Source: Coprinopsis marcescibilis
Lineage: Eukaryota; Basidiomycota; Agaricomycetes; Agaricales; Psathyrellaceae
DNA: 64,000 nucleotides
Assembly (NCBI GenBank): GCA_004369085.1
Contig: ML210287.1
Coordinates: 1-64,000 of the forward strand
Direction of reading: 5' to 3'
This document shows positions 11,620 through 24,252 of the stretch, in pieces. A program made the translations under genes and the position numbers. The notes under the pieces were generated by a model. The model was given only the letters and a program-made list of their open reading frames with translations, was not told the DNA's origin and ran no database searches. Within the stretch, counting starts at the first letter, position 1. Each line of letters begins with the position of its first letter.

Positions 11620-12057
11620 ATGGTCGACCCGGTGAAGAGCGGTGAAGGTAAATCATGGCACATTCGCCGTTCAGAGATGTACGTCCCGTCCGACATTGAC
11701 TCGGAAATCTTGCAGCCGCAGAACTTGATGGCACCTTGCACTACGAGGACACCAACAACTTGATTGGCCAGCAAGTTGCTGCCGTCACTTCTGATGGCCA
11801 TGGAAGGCTTGTCCTCGCCTTCGTTAAGAATGGCCAGCAGACCGCCAGGGTCAGCCTCTTCGTTGCATCTCAGTCTCGTTTGATTCAAGTAACACATGTC
11901 ATTCCTTTCGTTGCGCCCTCTCTCAGTTTGTCTGTAAGTGTGCACACTCTACTGCTAATCCAGTTTGCAATTGATCACACCTATCTTCGCAGCTACCGAC
12001 GGCCTCACTGTTATTCCCGGTTCCAAGGAGAACCCCGCAAACTGGGTCAACATCTAA
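11620..12057 (+). CDS. Small protein with 7-nt micro-exon, copy A (short N-terminus)
   Basis: Exons 11620-11647, 11716-11849, 11927-11933 and 11993-12057 join in frame to 77 residues. The third exon is only 7 nt (TTTGTCT) between a CTCTCTCAG acceptor and a GTAAGT donor. Without it the frame to the conserved C-terminus NWVNI is lost. The central exon encodes LDGTLHYEDTNNLIGQQV and LVLAFVKNGQQTAR; no known family is recognised. The paralog at 19907-20470 has the same four-exon plan with equal exon lengths (134, 7, 65 nt) but a longer first exon of 151 nt. Here the first exon is just 28 nt from the only in-frame ATG, and no counterpart of the paralog's first 40 residues is seen upstream, so this copy is either 5'-truncated or has acquired a new start. 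Confidence 0.65.
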
Positions 12058-12771
12058 GCGCCACCAAAATAGTATATTAGGATAGTGAATACTCGAGAAT
12101 TTTGACGATGATGTTGGGACTCTATAAAATCTTACCTTCAGCGCAGCATTTGATCATTACGGGCAACGGGTCCTGCTCGATGTCGTATTACCTCAGGGCC
12201 CAGAGGCAGCTGGCAACTAAGTTCAACCCTCCCCCACCTTCATTCGTTCGAAACTAAAAAAGGTAGCGAATGCAGTCCCTCATTCAAGCGCCCGTTCGAA
12301 TATTTTGCTGCGTTCAAGTCTCTGGGTCAAATGATAGATGTTAGATGCCGCTGGTAAATGAGTCAGTAACCGATGTATGTAGAAATTGATATGTCCGTTG
12401 TTTCCGGTGCTTCAAGCTTCTGCACAGTGTTACTCATGTTGCGGTGAGGTAATGGATAATGACCATACGCACCAGCCTTGTGGCTCTACAATGTCGGTCG
12501 ATGTATAATTACCAAATCTGTTCTTACGTCTTCCACATGCCTCCTCTGAAGGAAAGACATGACGTCGTTGTCATGGAGAGAGAAAAGGTAAAGGAGCAAT
12601 GTCTTTATCAATCTGTTTGATGTGTCAAACCTGGACAACATATCACATCTGTCTACTTGTTAAAGGTAAGGCAGCTGGAAAGGGCACTGGGTATGATTAC
12701 AATTGATATGCCCTCGTATGACATTATGCAATGTAGCAGCAGGCACAAAACCTGCGCGAAGCTTTCCAACT
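12058..12771. other. Spacer, no gene
   Basis: No coding signal. It holds the 3' flanks of two converging genes. Confidence 0.5.
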
Positions 12772-14160
12772 TTACACTCCCTTCGCTGCGGAAGGAATTT
12801 CGTGCAGATCCTTAACATAAGAACCTGACAGAGTCGCTTCCGAAACCTGCCGGTCCCTCACACGAGGCGAGTCTTGCAGCGTTTTCGATGACCTGACCGA
12901 GAGGTGAGAGGCACTGGACTCGATGTCGCCATTGTAGAAGGTGACCGGTCTGGAAAGCGCCATACTCGGTGACATAGATCCTCGTCCAGAGGAGCTAGCC
13001 CAAGACCTCCCGGTTGTCACGCGGAATATGATCAGCTGTGGAGCCAGGGCCTAAAGATATACATCTCTTATCAGTCCCGGGTAGTGGCAAACGGAAGGCA
13101 TAGACTTACAACTGAAGCGGTGAAGAACGCGTACGAGGTATTTACGAGTGCATAGTGCCCAACCACCTCTCCCAGAGTGCCATTGCCATACGGCGGAAAC
13201 AGCTTTGCTGGAACGAGCAATGAGATACCGTAAATTAGCCCGAAAAAGGATGCGGGTAAGGCTGATTCGATGAGTAGAGTCACGACTTTACTGGCTGCAC
13301 TCATGGCCTCGCCTTTTCCTGTTGGGCCGGAGCTTGAGCGGGCAGTGCTGAGGCGACGATTGGCAACAATGAGCCGAAAAGCGATTAACGAAGTCGTGAT
13401 AATGTTGACTGAAACTGAAGTAAGAACCCAACCCGCCGACAGGAGAGGAAATCCGAAGTGCGTCATGCCCGAGAATACAATGGCTGGTATCGATACCATT
13501 TCGTTAATTGCGAGCCCTTAAAAGATTCGAGACTTGTCAGACCCCGACTCTTGAGCGTACTATGAGAGCGGACATACCAATCGAAGCTACGTAGAGAGCG
13601 AGGGGAACAATGCAGATCCACCACTTGTCTTTCCACACAACATAGCAGCGGTAAAGCTAGAGACACTGAGGTAAGAGCTCTCTCTGAAATAAGTACGAGA
13701 AATCAAGACATACTAGGACAGCATCGCATATCCAAATAAAAATGTTAACCAAATAAATGCTAGCGACGCGTTCCAGGAATCCAGACTGTGCCTTCAACGA
13801 AGCTTGTGCCATCTCCAGAGACTGGGAACCGTTGTCGCCCAACCCATGCACTAGATAGTTGAAGATGAAGTATGTGTTCAGCGACACTGCTGCACAGAAG
13901 ATCATCAAGATCACAAAGCTGAGGACGATGTAGGGGACTCGGCCCTTCCGTAAATGCCGAGGTGTTTCGAGAAAGACCGAGAAGCCATAGAAAACGACAA
14001 ATATTTGAATGCCTGTCGTAAACGAGAGTCAAATCAAGAGAGATTCAGGATATCCACGGGTCGTACCTGCAAACACAAGTTTAAGTACACTGCTCGCAAA
14101 GGTCCACTTTGCGGAAGCCAGCTTCAGAGCTATGATGTCGTCTACCAGAGAATCAGCCAT
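12772..14160 (-). CDS. Seven-helix fungal membrane protein (unnamed agaric family)
   Basis: Five exons on the minus strand: 14160-14067, 14012-13714, 13656-13578, 13516-13110 and 13050-12772. All have GT-AG introns of 50-61 nt, and the exons join to 385 residues with frame kept. Hydrophobic segments occur in order in every exon. The family hallmark LYRCYVVWKDKWW begins exon 3, after an Ile/Leu-rich helix ending WICDAVL. The last exon is a hydrophilic Ser-rich cytoplasmic tail. This is the architecture of a large, uncharacterised seven-transmembrane family expanded in mushroom-forming fungi. A receptor or transporter role is unknown. Within this window it is single-copy and sits in the core between mirrored duplications. 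Gene appears intact; confidence in the exon structure is high. Confidence 0.85.
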
Positions 14161-15817
14161 GATAATCACCGACCTTTGCGCGGTTGGGGGGAAGGAATGG
14201 ATTTGAGAACCTCGCAACCATTCCTTAAATAGGCCATCAAATAAGAATATGATTGGGTTATCACGCCGCCCATCATTGCGTAGTCTCTCCTAGATGTCAG
14301 ATGTAACCAAGTTGTAACACTTGGTCAATTGTCAGTCCATGATCTGGGGACTCCATCCGGCGACTGAACTGGTGTTGAAACACACAGTGGACCTAGGTTG
14401 GCAGGTGTCATCTGGAGACGACACTTGGCTCGAAATCACATTGCACTCGAGTCTCGGCTGCACCAATCATGACCTAAAGGGCAGCTCTGACGACTCAAGC
14501 GAAGAGGCGTGAATTGAGGACAGCCCGGGGAGAAATATAACAAAAGTTTCCCATGGACAATGGTAAGTTTGCTCGGGCGCACGTAGCTAGTGACGGCGCA
14601 CAAGCAATAAAGGTGGTCGACTTGAAGCCATAGCAGAAGTCGGTAGCGCATGGTACGTGCATTGCTGGAGGTGACCTTGCAACCAGATGTCTGTGGAGTG
14701 CAGAGCCAGGTAGGGATGCGATTTGTGTCCGGTGTCAGAGGTATGTATCGCAACTTCAAGTTGATGGCTGGATGGATCGATAAAGGGTTGCTGATGCCAA
14801 CGGAGGTCAAGGGCGGGGGCTGTGACATGGACGAGCATTCTAAGCATGAATTTGTCGGATTCAAATAATTAGCGTACCCACCAGCCCCGACCTTGATCGC
14901 TTCCAGAAAGTGATTCGAATAGCCTTTCGCGACTGGGTTGCGCCGAAAACCAAGGGCCAAGGCCAAAATCTCCAGTGATGATCAGTTCCCACACATACTA
15001 AATACATAGTAGGCGGGAAGATCAGTCTGATTCAGCAGTAAAAATTAATGTTTGTCGAGTTGGAGTCTATCCGCCGCCAAACAAATTCGTCGTCTCCGCG
15101 ACTACGGCTGGGTCCGCGAAGCCCAAAGGCATGCTGTTGTGACTGATCACTGTGAGATTGCCAAAGAAGTGAGGAGGTAAAATTCATTTGATCAGTTGGC
15201 TCTGCCTGGTCTCATGAGCTCCGGATCACAATGCGATCAGGTTCGGCCCAGATTTCATCCATCATCTCCCACGCACTTATACTAGTCCCGATGCAGACGA
15301 TGTAGATATCTTATTGCCCAATCCATTACACTGTATATTTCCCCGTAGATATTTAAGCATTTTCCTTTGGGTTTGGCACACGCGTACAAATTAACACCTC
15401 AAGCTACGTAACTCATCAATTCTCTCTGTCAAAGGGGCGCTCGGGAGGCGCCAAGGGACAGCCTTGAGGCCAATCATCTCTTGAATTTTCGAAGAAAGGT
15501 GCTTGAATACAGATAAGAAAGCCTTCTCCTTCAATTTTCAAATGAGTTTACGAGGTCTTCTGATGCCAGAGGAGTGTGCAGGAGAACCACCATTTACAGA
15601 TCTCCTGAAATTGTCAGCCACCATCAACTGAAAAAACATATCTCACCGTTGCCATCAGGTTAGACATTTTCGTCTCAAAATGGATTGCACATCACGGGGT
15701 GTCTCCTTATCGAGGAACAATCACACCCCAGACGAAGAAGTATAAAGAACAGCGACGGCGAAAGTAGTCGCGAAACGCTAAGCCTTCGTGGCGCCTTCCC
15801 TTCCTTTCTTGTTCGTT
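14161..15817. other. Spacer, no gene recognised
   Basis: Intergenic region between the divergently transcribed membrane-protein gene and the secreted-protein gene. A 176-codon minus frame (14436-14966) shows no domain and no splice logic. A TATA-like TATAAAG lies near 15740, about 75 bp before the next gene's ATG. Confidence 0.5.
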
Positions 15818-17591
15818 ATGATCCCAGTCACTCGTTTACTCTCACTTGCCTCCTTGGCCGTCCTTGCTTCAAGTATGTTGGACGTCGTGTACATCGGCCT
15901 CAAAGCATATATTGACCAAATAAAACCTGCAGGCTCTATCATCGTTCGCCAGAACAACATTGTACCGCCCGGGGCACAGGGAACCCCCTTCAGCGTCGCT
16001 GGCTCACATCCCTCCCATACTACCGACTTCGACGCGATTGCGAATGCCGCTCTGACGGTCGACCAAAAGGGGAGCCCTGCCATTGACGAAGTTCCCAATC
16101 AACTGCCCACCGACATCGTCCCAGCCGTTCGTCGCCGTTCTGAGCGGAGACATCACCGGCCCGCTGTACATAATCATCAGCGCCGACCGAGGGGTGTCGA
16201 GGACTACATCCAGGTCTTTGATGGGACTGGAACCGGTCCTGATGATCGCGACGCCTCCATTCATGGGACTGCGTACTTGACCTATAGTTTGGTCAACAAC
16301 GCAACCTATAACGTTGAGGCATGCTTGGACTATTGCTCGTCCGTTAAGGGCTGTGGTGGGTGTACAGTCGCTCCATTTAGTTCACTACAACTGATTTATG
16401 TTCCATTCAGTGTTTGCCAACCTTTACTACGAGTTCAACAACTACTTGCTGGATTTCGAGGCCAGTGAGCAGTCCAACCTCAAGTGCGCCATCTACGGAG
16501 ATATCCATACCGCAGAGGAAAAGACCAACTTTGGTGGTCAGAAATCGTATCCCACTCTCGCCTACTTGAAATGCGGACATATTACTCCCGCTCCTCCACC
16601 TCCCTTGACCTACATTCAACACTCGACTGGCTGGGCTCTTCGCGATCTCGTCGAACCCGAAGTACCCGAGGGTTACGAATATGTGTTCGGACCCATTGAT
16701 GCCGCGAACAATGCCAATGGTGTAAGCACGTTTCCTTTGTTCGTGGCATCACGTACTCACTCTCGACTCTAATAGTACATGGGGTACACGTTCCTCGAGA
16801 CATATGATGTCGACGTTTGTGCGACCGAGTGCAACCAGCGTGGCGCCGACCCTGTCGGTGGAATCTGCAAGTACTTCAACATCTGGAGGGCTGTGGTTGA
16901 TGGTATCCCAACCACGTATACATGTGCAATGGTGAGCCTCAATTATTAAATCTCCCCGTTCTAGATGAGTAACCAGAGGCACAATCCCACATAGTACTTC
17001 GAAGCAACCGACGCCTCAACTGCCGTCAACGCTGGCCAAGGAAACCTGAAAGTCACCTACTCCCGCGGATACCGACGTATCTTGGCGCCAGTTGAGCCTG
17101 TTGATGTAATTGTTGATGGAAGCTTTGAAGAATACCAGTGCCCTGGGAACGGCGACTTTTGCTTCTCAGAAAGTACAACCCATTGGGTCGGAACCAGTCC
17201 TCCCGGAGGCAGCCAAGACGCAACGTTCTTCCATTTCCAGTCGTATGCTCATACCGGCACTGGTGTCATGTTGCTTGGATCCGCCACCGGCGCCGACTCA
17301 CTTTCAGGAACCATTCGCCCACGAGAACCACTTGCAACTGTCGCGGGACGTAGTTATCGAATCACCTTCTGGCATTCAAGTGCCTTCTCCGGTCCTCCGC
17401 TAGCTGCTGGCGCACGGGCCGATGTTTTGTGGAACGGCGCCGTTGTTCACGAGATTCGCGGCTACCAAGAGTGGGAAGAGCATACTGTCGATGTCGTTGC
17501 TAATGGCTCTGACCTTTTATCTTTCCACGGAGGTGCTTCACCCGCTTGGAGTTTCATCGACGATATATCAGTATTGGAAATTCTTCCCTAG
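15818..17591 (+). CDS. Secreted two-module Cys-rich protein, fruit-body-specific-protein-like
   Basis: Five exons: 15818-15872, 15933-16355, 16411-16721, 16776-16931 and 16995-17591. They join to 513 residues. Start at ATG 15818 gives a signal peptide (MIPVTRLLSLASLAVLASS) cut by the first intron. Two related Cys modules follow, each with the pattern Y-NVEAC or YDVDVC, then Cys, then an aromatic-rich stretch (FANLYYEFN or CKYFNIW), then a Cys (KCAIYG or YTCAM). This resembles the PAN/Apple-like repeats of basidiomycete fruit-body-specific protein A. The last exon encodes about 160 residues beginning IVDGSFEE with a beta-rich pattern ending FIDDISVLEI, like a galactose-binding or CBM4/9-type jelly roll. 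Likely acts at the cell wall or outside the cell, binding sugars; this is inference. A TATA-like element precedes it. It appears intact. Confidence 0.8.
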
Positions 17592-17806
17592 ATATATACG
17601 TTAACCAGGTATCTCATAAAGTCCACCTTCTTTTGCATTGTTTAAACACCCCTAGTCGATGCATCCTGTCTTTACCGTAAGTCTGTAGTACATCTCGATA
17701 CGCTCTGCCACATGGTTTAATATACTTTGTACTGTTTCATTATGGCTCCTTTGCAACCATTGAGCCTGCAAGCTATCCTACACATTTACTTCCATGTACT
17801 AAACAT

Positions 17807-18764
17807 TTAGTCCAACTCGTCCCAAGAAGGCTCACGCTCAAAGACATCCATAATCTCATCGTCTATATATGCACGAGCTTGCTGCGATCGAAGTTTGTTG
17901 GAAGCACGACCACGACCGCCAGCTCCGATCTTCATCTTCCGACTGCCCAAACCATTAGGTAGTTACCCCTTGCATCGCTGAGTTCTGATACTCACAGTCT
18001 GCGAAGGAATGTTAACCTCTTCGTAAAGATTGAGCGAGCCTTGAGGTCTTCAAGATCTTCAACGGATCGTCGATGTTGCCCAGTGATACCACTACCACAC
18101 GCAGGTCATGGACCAAACTTAGGAGCACATTGTCTCAAAAACGTACCCATTGACCAACCCTCGGTTCAATCGCCATGATCGTACTTCGAGTTCATCAGCG
18201 TCTTCGACAGATCGAGGGTGATTTGCGCCAAATTGGGGCGGCGGTCCGCTAACAAACATCGCCCATCACTACTTCAGGCCTTGCTAATCTGCATAAAATG
18301 GTGTTACGTACCCATTGACTCCAATCTGGCGATGACTCCAGAACCGTGCCTCGAGCTCTTCAGCATCCTCGAGTGACCGAGGCTGCTGACGATCCTGCTG
18401 TACGGCACCCGCACCGCGGGTCACGGTTTTCACGACTTTGGGTCTAACACCGGCACAATCGCCAGGAAGAAAGCCAAGTGAGAAGGAGAACGTCACGGTA
18501 AATGGACTTCGAGCGTACATGATGCGTAGGAGTGGACCAAAGAACCGCGTTTCCAGATCGGTTTCGCCAGTGGCGAGGCTACGGGAAGCACCTGCACTAT
18601 GACTATTGACGCGTAGCGATAGTGAGTACTACGAGGCGATTGGGTGGTGAGATAACGAAGAACACTCACTGGGAACCGCCTCGTCCGCAAGGCGCAGCAG
18701 AGACCACAGCGCCCGACGCAAGGAGTAAGACGACAGCAAAATTGGTGAACGATATCTTGGCCAT
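17807..18764 (-). CDS. Secreted repeat protein with repeats separated by introns
   Basis: Exons 18764-18670, 18596-18312, 18248-18147, 18091-17996 and 17942-17807 join in frame to 237 residues. Every intron is phase 2. Residues 1-24 are a signal peptide (MAKISFTNFAVVLLLASG then AVVSAA). The mature protein holds four versions of a module: RSLATGETDLETRFFG, RSLEDAEELEARFW, RSVEDADELEVRSW and RSVEDLEDLKARS. The middle two end in VNG exactly at the splice sites. Exons 3 and 4 each carry one module, the mark of exon duplication. Dibasic sites (HRRS, TKR) could be Kex2 cleavage points, so release of short acidic peptides is possible but unproven. The C-terminus is basic, then acidic (DDEIMDVFEREPSWDELD). 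A TATATATA box lies about 115 bp upstream. No known family recognised. Confidence 0.7.
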
Positions 18765-19906
18765 TTCAGATTTGTGGGGCAAATAAAAGTTGAGTTGAGG
18801 ATTAGAGTTAAGGGTTGTTGAAAGGCGTAGTGTTTTGTTGGTAGTAGATATTGGGAGCTCAACCGGGAGCTTTGGAGTATATATGAATGGGAGAGTGAGA
18901 CCAGCTGAAGAACTATCCACTGTAGCACGCTGCCTTTTATACCATTCCTCAGTGCGCATAGCTCTTGAGCTATCACCGTCTAAGGTCTGTATCGGTTGCA
19001 TCATGTTTCAAAACATGAATATGGTATTCTGATATCGAGCGTGACATTTTCGAGGAAAGATCAATGGAATGGCGGTAAACCAGCGGCAACCGTAATGCCG
19101 ATGAAATCCACCATATCGTAGTGTAGAATGAACTCAAAATTCAAGGTTACCTTTGAGTCGCTAACGCCACACATAGTCCTCTGGCAGGGCTGAAGCTTCG
19201 ATCAGACACCCAGGCTAACGTCTGATTTGACGTTGAAACACCTACCCAGATGGACCCCAATAGTCACCACGGTGACCTCGCTTGAAAGTTGTATTTTACG
19301 CCCAAATTCCGACTGTCAAACATAGTAACATCATCATCAACTCTCAACCTGTGAAATCCATCTTCTTGGCCCTGGGTTTCCTTGCTCACCGCAAAGCTCA
19401 AAAGCTCAAACTGCGCTGAAACATATCAGTGGCGTGTCGGTCGGTGACTCCTTCTGACCAATGTTAACGTCGAATCGACTGAATCATTTGACTCAGAGAA
19501 CTACGTATGTAATAAAATAACCCGAACAGCTTTCGTTAACGGCGCCAAACGGCCGAACGGGCGCTTGATTGTGTGATCGCACTGAATAAACGAATGCTAG
19601 TGGAGGCTTGGCCTTAGCTCGATTCATAATCGCCAGCTGTACCTGAGAGGTTTGAGGGGACTTGTGCCAGACACTTGTAGCTGAAGCCTCGAACAGCATT
19701 ACAGTGCTCACACGCTGCGCTTAAAACTTGAAGAACGATTCATAAACATCATCATCATCCATATTCTGAGGCATACTATCCTAATATACAGTTTTCGGGG
19801 GTTTCACACAATAGTCCTCACACGCATCACTTGAGAAGCACATTGAACTTGAGGGGGCGCAACTGCCAAAACGGTTGCGCTTGGCTTGATGGCTCGCTTC
19901 CGGCGC
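18765..19906. other. Spacer, no gene
   Basis: Promoter region of the secreted repeat protein (TATATATA near 18877 on the minus strand), then anonymous spacer. No coding signal seen. Confidence 0.5.
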
Positions 19907-20470
19907 TTAGATGTTGACCCAATTTCCGGTATTCCCCTTGGGATCAGGGGAAACAGTGCCGGCGTCCTTAGCTGCGAATATAAGGTGTGATCAGCTTTGA
20001 TACTGGACGAGCAGTTGAATGGGCACTTGCAGACAAACTGAGAGAGGGCGCAACGAAATAAAAGACATATGTTAGTCGGATCAACCCAGAATGAGTTGGA
20101 AAAAAGGAGAGACTGACCCTGGCGGTCTGTCGGCCTTTCTTTACGAAGGCGATGACAAGGTTTCCTTTGGTATCAGAGGAGATGTTAATAACCTGCTGGC
20201 CGGTCAAGTCGTTGGTGTCGTCGTAGTACAAGGTTCCACCAAGGTCTGCGCCTGCAAGATTTTGGAATCAGTGTCAGAAGGGAGGTACAGCTCTGAAGGG
20301 CGAATGTGCCATGATTTACCTTCGCCGGTCTTGACTAAAAACTCCTTCTTGATGGTTTCAGCAGTGAGGTGGAAGATGTGACCTTGCAAGATGTCGATGG
20401 CAACGGTGGCCGAGGTGGAGCTGGATTTGGGGTTTCCTGTGGGTGTGGGTGGGGCTTCAGGAGCGCTCAT
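19907..20470 (-). CDS. Small protein with 7-nt micro-exon, copy B (full length)
   Basis: Exons 20470-20320, 20251-20118, 20037-20031 and 19971-19907 join in frame to 118 residues. As in copy A, exon 3 is the 7-nt TTTGTCT, but its donor is GCAAGT, so intron 3 is of the GC-AG class. The N-terminus is Ser/Pro/Thr-rich (MSAPEAPPTPTGNPKSSS) and is followed by a predicted strand-helix core (VAIDILQGHIFHL, then KKEFLVKTGEG). GGTLYYDDTNDLTGQQV, LVIAFVKKGRQTAR and the C-terminal NWVNI are shared with copy A. No secretion signal, so probably cytosolic. A TATATATA box lies about 90 bp upstream. Function unknown. It is the mirror partner of the gene at 11620-12057. Confidence 0.75.
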
Positions 20471-23400
20471 TGTGAAAGAGGTGGAGTTGAGAGTGAAGGT
20501 TCATAGGTTTGAAGTTTGGAGTTGTTGGATACTGCTCAACTCTTTCTCTAGGCTCGTATATATACTCTCCAAAGCGATCCGTGACATCGCCAGCTGCCCC
20601 CTTCAACTGCCTTGAAAGTTCAAGTTTAGGCCAGACCTTGTCATGTGGGTACATACCCTATGCCAGAGGTTCCAAGTGCCCTGTCAATGAGTGAGAAGCT
20701 TAATCATGTATCAATGGAAGGTGGTGTTCGGTGTGAGGGAAGGTCTAAAGAATTCAGTCCATAACATTACATACCGATTCTGATGGACTGCAGGTTTGTT
20801 GTCAGAGAAGCCCGAGTCCGTATTGGTGGAAAGGAAATATATGTGTCCGGTACCGCTTTTCAGGTTGAGCGCAGTAGAGTCGGGACCACCCGGCACTTCT
20901 TGAGCTCCTTTGCGAGGTTATGGTTCTTTGCGGACCTACGCAAGATAAAATGACCATTCCCACCCAGTACGGTTAACAGATGCTAGGACCTGTGACTGTT
21001 TGACATGCCCTATGCCAAGGTTTTCAGTACCCTGTCAATCTGCAAGAATTATGGTCCTAGGTTGGCTCCAAGAGAAGCGCTGACTCCGTCGGGGTCAATG
21101 GCGTGCAGTACCACTGCCCAGTCTTGAAAGCGCTCGCGAGGACAATGTTAAAAAGGGAACCCCTACTAATGTTGACGAACCGGAGCCTAATTGGCCACTG
21201 CGATTGCCATAGTGGCAAGATATGGACGATCCGACAAGGTCACAGAGTTCGGCTCCGAAAGGTGCAATGATTTCGCCTGTGCGTGATGAATATCACCACA
21301 TCGCCATAACGGTACTATGTCGGAAATTCCCACTGAGGTTACAATGACGTTGATTGCCTTAATGGAAGATCTGATTCTAATCGTGTAGAAACGTTATAGC
21401 ATCAGTAAAAAACTTGAAAATAGATCTCCTTTGTCGCCAAACGCTCATTTTGCGACAAAGGAGATCCGAGAATTAACGCAGAGACATTGAAAAGTTTTCT
21501 GAAATGTCGTCACGGCTGTCAACCGATCTGCGCAGAGTCTGAAGGACATGATGAGGTCTCATGTTGTCTATTCGGCTGGTGTTATGTCGTGGCGCTTACG
21601 AGAGGATCGCGACAATGTCGTCACGGTGGCTCAGCGCGCCGTGCATCATCGCGTCGACGTTCCACAATCGTCCCACGGTCTCGCTCTGGCACCTGAGCTC
21701 TTCACAGGCTTTTCGAATCACAGGAATTGTCTTACAGCACCAGGAGTATACTTATCAAAATTTTCACTGTGTAGTAAGCCATGAAGTGCGACAGCGGAAG
21801 TTCAAACTTCAAACCAAGTTCGGCAGCCAACTCAGCTATCCACGTGATGTCACACTTTGTGACTCTTACGCGTCACACCGGCGCGTTCACAAATGAACGA
21901 CGCGCGACACGTCGCTTCCCCCTCCTTTCTTTCTTCCCCGCCCCCACCATCCCCGCCATCGTCCCCTCAACACCCACTGCAATTGGCACACGACACGACT
22001 CGGACGTGGACCCAATGCAACGATTCCAACGTAGATGCGTGGGGGGTACAGGACTTCTAGGTACGCTGTCATAATTGACGTTGACTCTGGATCTGTTGCT
22101 TGATCTGATACCCGGATTCCCGCGCATATACCCACTGAAACGGCTATCTGGGAGGTCTCGAATGCTCGGAGGCCCGGTATGTAGTGCTGGGCGTATATCT
22201 GCGACTGGAAGAAGGTTGTTGGTGCAGGTGGGAGGAGCGGTGCAGGGACGCAGTTTGCAGGAGTAGACTGATTGACTCGGCCTTGTACCGTAGCTCAAAT
22301 GATATATATTCTTTCATACTCACTCGGTATGCATGTGGAAAATGCAAAAGAGTCATTTTGTGCAGATCTGAGTTTATCTCGGGGCGTCTCAATGCTACTC
22401 AGAGATCTCGAGAGGTCATGACGATTTGTGAGCGATCTCCTGTGCCATGGCGGTGATGGGAGATCGCGCAACTTGAATGGGTCTCCTATCGTCGTCGCAA
22501 CCAACCTACGGCAATAGACGGTAAAGCCGGTCGTGGGCGATCAAGTAGAGCGTCGTTAGGTCGCGCTTTAGGGTTTTTTATGATGTAATACATATGGCTG
22601 TGATTTCAATGACGTATGGCGTCGACAGTTTCTTGGATATTTCTTTGGTTATTTCGCAATATCATTACAGGCCCATGAGGTGAGGAGTTGAGAGGAGTTA
22701 CAAAAGGCGCAGATAGCTCGAGTCTTGCTGGAATCTTATCTTATCAAAATTGCCCACGGTCCATCATAATTGAGTTTCATCGTTCATTGTTCATCGCCCG
22801 TTCACATTTTCACTGACTCACTGGTTTCTGTCACGCGTACGGGGAGTCTGGAACATGGCGCAAGGCTCCAACCTTTAATAGCATTTCCTGTATCTCCATC
22901 CTTCCAGGCACACCATTCGATGCTAAAGATAACCTGTAATGGGGCGCACAGTTCCGCAAGCGGTGGTAGAAGCAAAGCAGTTAAATTCGACTGCTGTAGT
23001 CTTTCAGAAAGCGCGGCTTATCTCCCTCCTCTTTATACCTCTGGCAAAGGGAACTCACGAGCGACCTTGTAATACGAGAAGCATCTACTACGCGCTCTCT
23101 CAGCCGCTTGCTTTCTTCAGTCCATTCATCAGCTGTTTCCCATGTCCAGACACCCTACACACGACTTGGACGTCAGGTAGTATGTGCTCTCCGCAACTCT
23201 CAAGTCCCCAGTCCTCTGTCCACCTGGAATTAGAGGTACATAGCAGTTGGGTAGAACGAGACAAAACTGCAATAAAATCTCCAAGTCCGGCTTTTATAAC
23301 AGGCGCGCTTTGCTCACGTTTATCGAGACCAAGCATGCGCAAAGCGATAAATTCCAAGAAACGTTCGTATGTACTAGCACCGTAAGTTCATCAAGGTCAT

Positions 23401-24252
23401 CAACAGGTCGTCAAGATAAAAAAGAATAATCAAGAAAAGTAAACCCAAGAGACAATCAAACGCAACCGTCGTAAATATCATAACCTAAAACTAAATAAAC
23501 GATTAGGCGAGTGACAAACACCGCACAAGACCATCCAAGCTCCGGCGCCTAAATGGTACAGACCTCGCCCTGGGCTACATCTACATACACGTCATAAATC
23601 CACATAACAGTAGCATCGCGATCCACACCAAGCCTCGGCACGCTCCTAAATCACATACCAAGGCCACCAGTACGCCCATGCCTAATCGAGCTTCGCAGCA
23701 TGCGACGTCCTATAAAGGATGCCCTTTATCAACAGAGATTAGGGCGAAGTAGCATTATCAAGATCCGCCTAGGGGTCGAATATGAATAAAGATAGAGCGG
23801 TAGATCCAGGATCCACCAAGATTAAAAGCCCAAGGCCTCTCTTCTACTTCGCGATTATCGAGCGTCGACAAAGATGCTGGCAAGTCAACAAATGGTCCGG
23901 GTATAAGACTTGGTTAATTAGTACGTTAGATGAATAATCAGTCGGTCGGTAGGATGGACCAGAGATTCGAAAGCGAGAATGCGATCGCAGAGGGCTGCAC
24001 TGGGTCAACAGGTCAGACGCCCGTTCTCCACAGGACGCTATAAAACACTCACACTCACCATCCCAAAGCTCGCAAACAGCGCTCGAAAAACATCGATTGC
24101 CAACCAAACCGCACCTTCCCGTCGCCATCTCATCTCATCTTATCGCATCTCGTCTGGTCTCGTCTCTCATCCGTCCGTCTGTCCATCCATATGTTCATCC
24201 AATTCCCAAACCCAGCACCATATCTAACCAAAAAAACCATTAATCCATCCAC
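20471..24252. other. Long spacer; right part mirrors 9.4-10.4 kb
   Basis: No gene is recognised between about 20.5 and 23.4 kb. From about 23430 to 24250 the sequence is the inverted counterpart of about 9400-10370. The many frames between 21.5 and 23.4 kb show no domain, no conserved splice structure and no partner elsewhere in the window. Confidence 0.45.
21423..21466. repeat. Perfect 15-bp hairpin
   Basis: GATCTCCTTTGTCGC at 21423-21437 and its exact complement at 21452-21466 enclose a 14-nt loop. No poly-T tract or gene end adjoins it. It may be what is left of a short inverted-repeat element. Confidence 0.8.

Noticed and set aside
14436..14966. 176-codon minus frame upstream of the membrane-protein gene
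   Set aside because: No domain, no signal peptide, no splice logic, and it lies where promoter sequence is expected.
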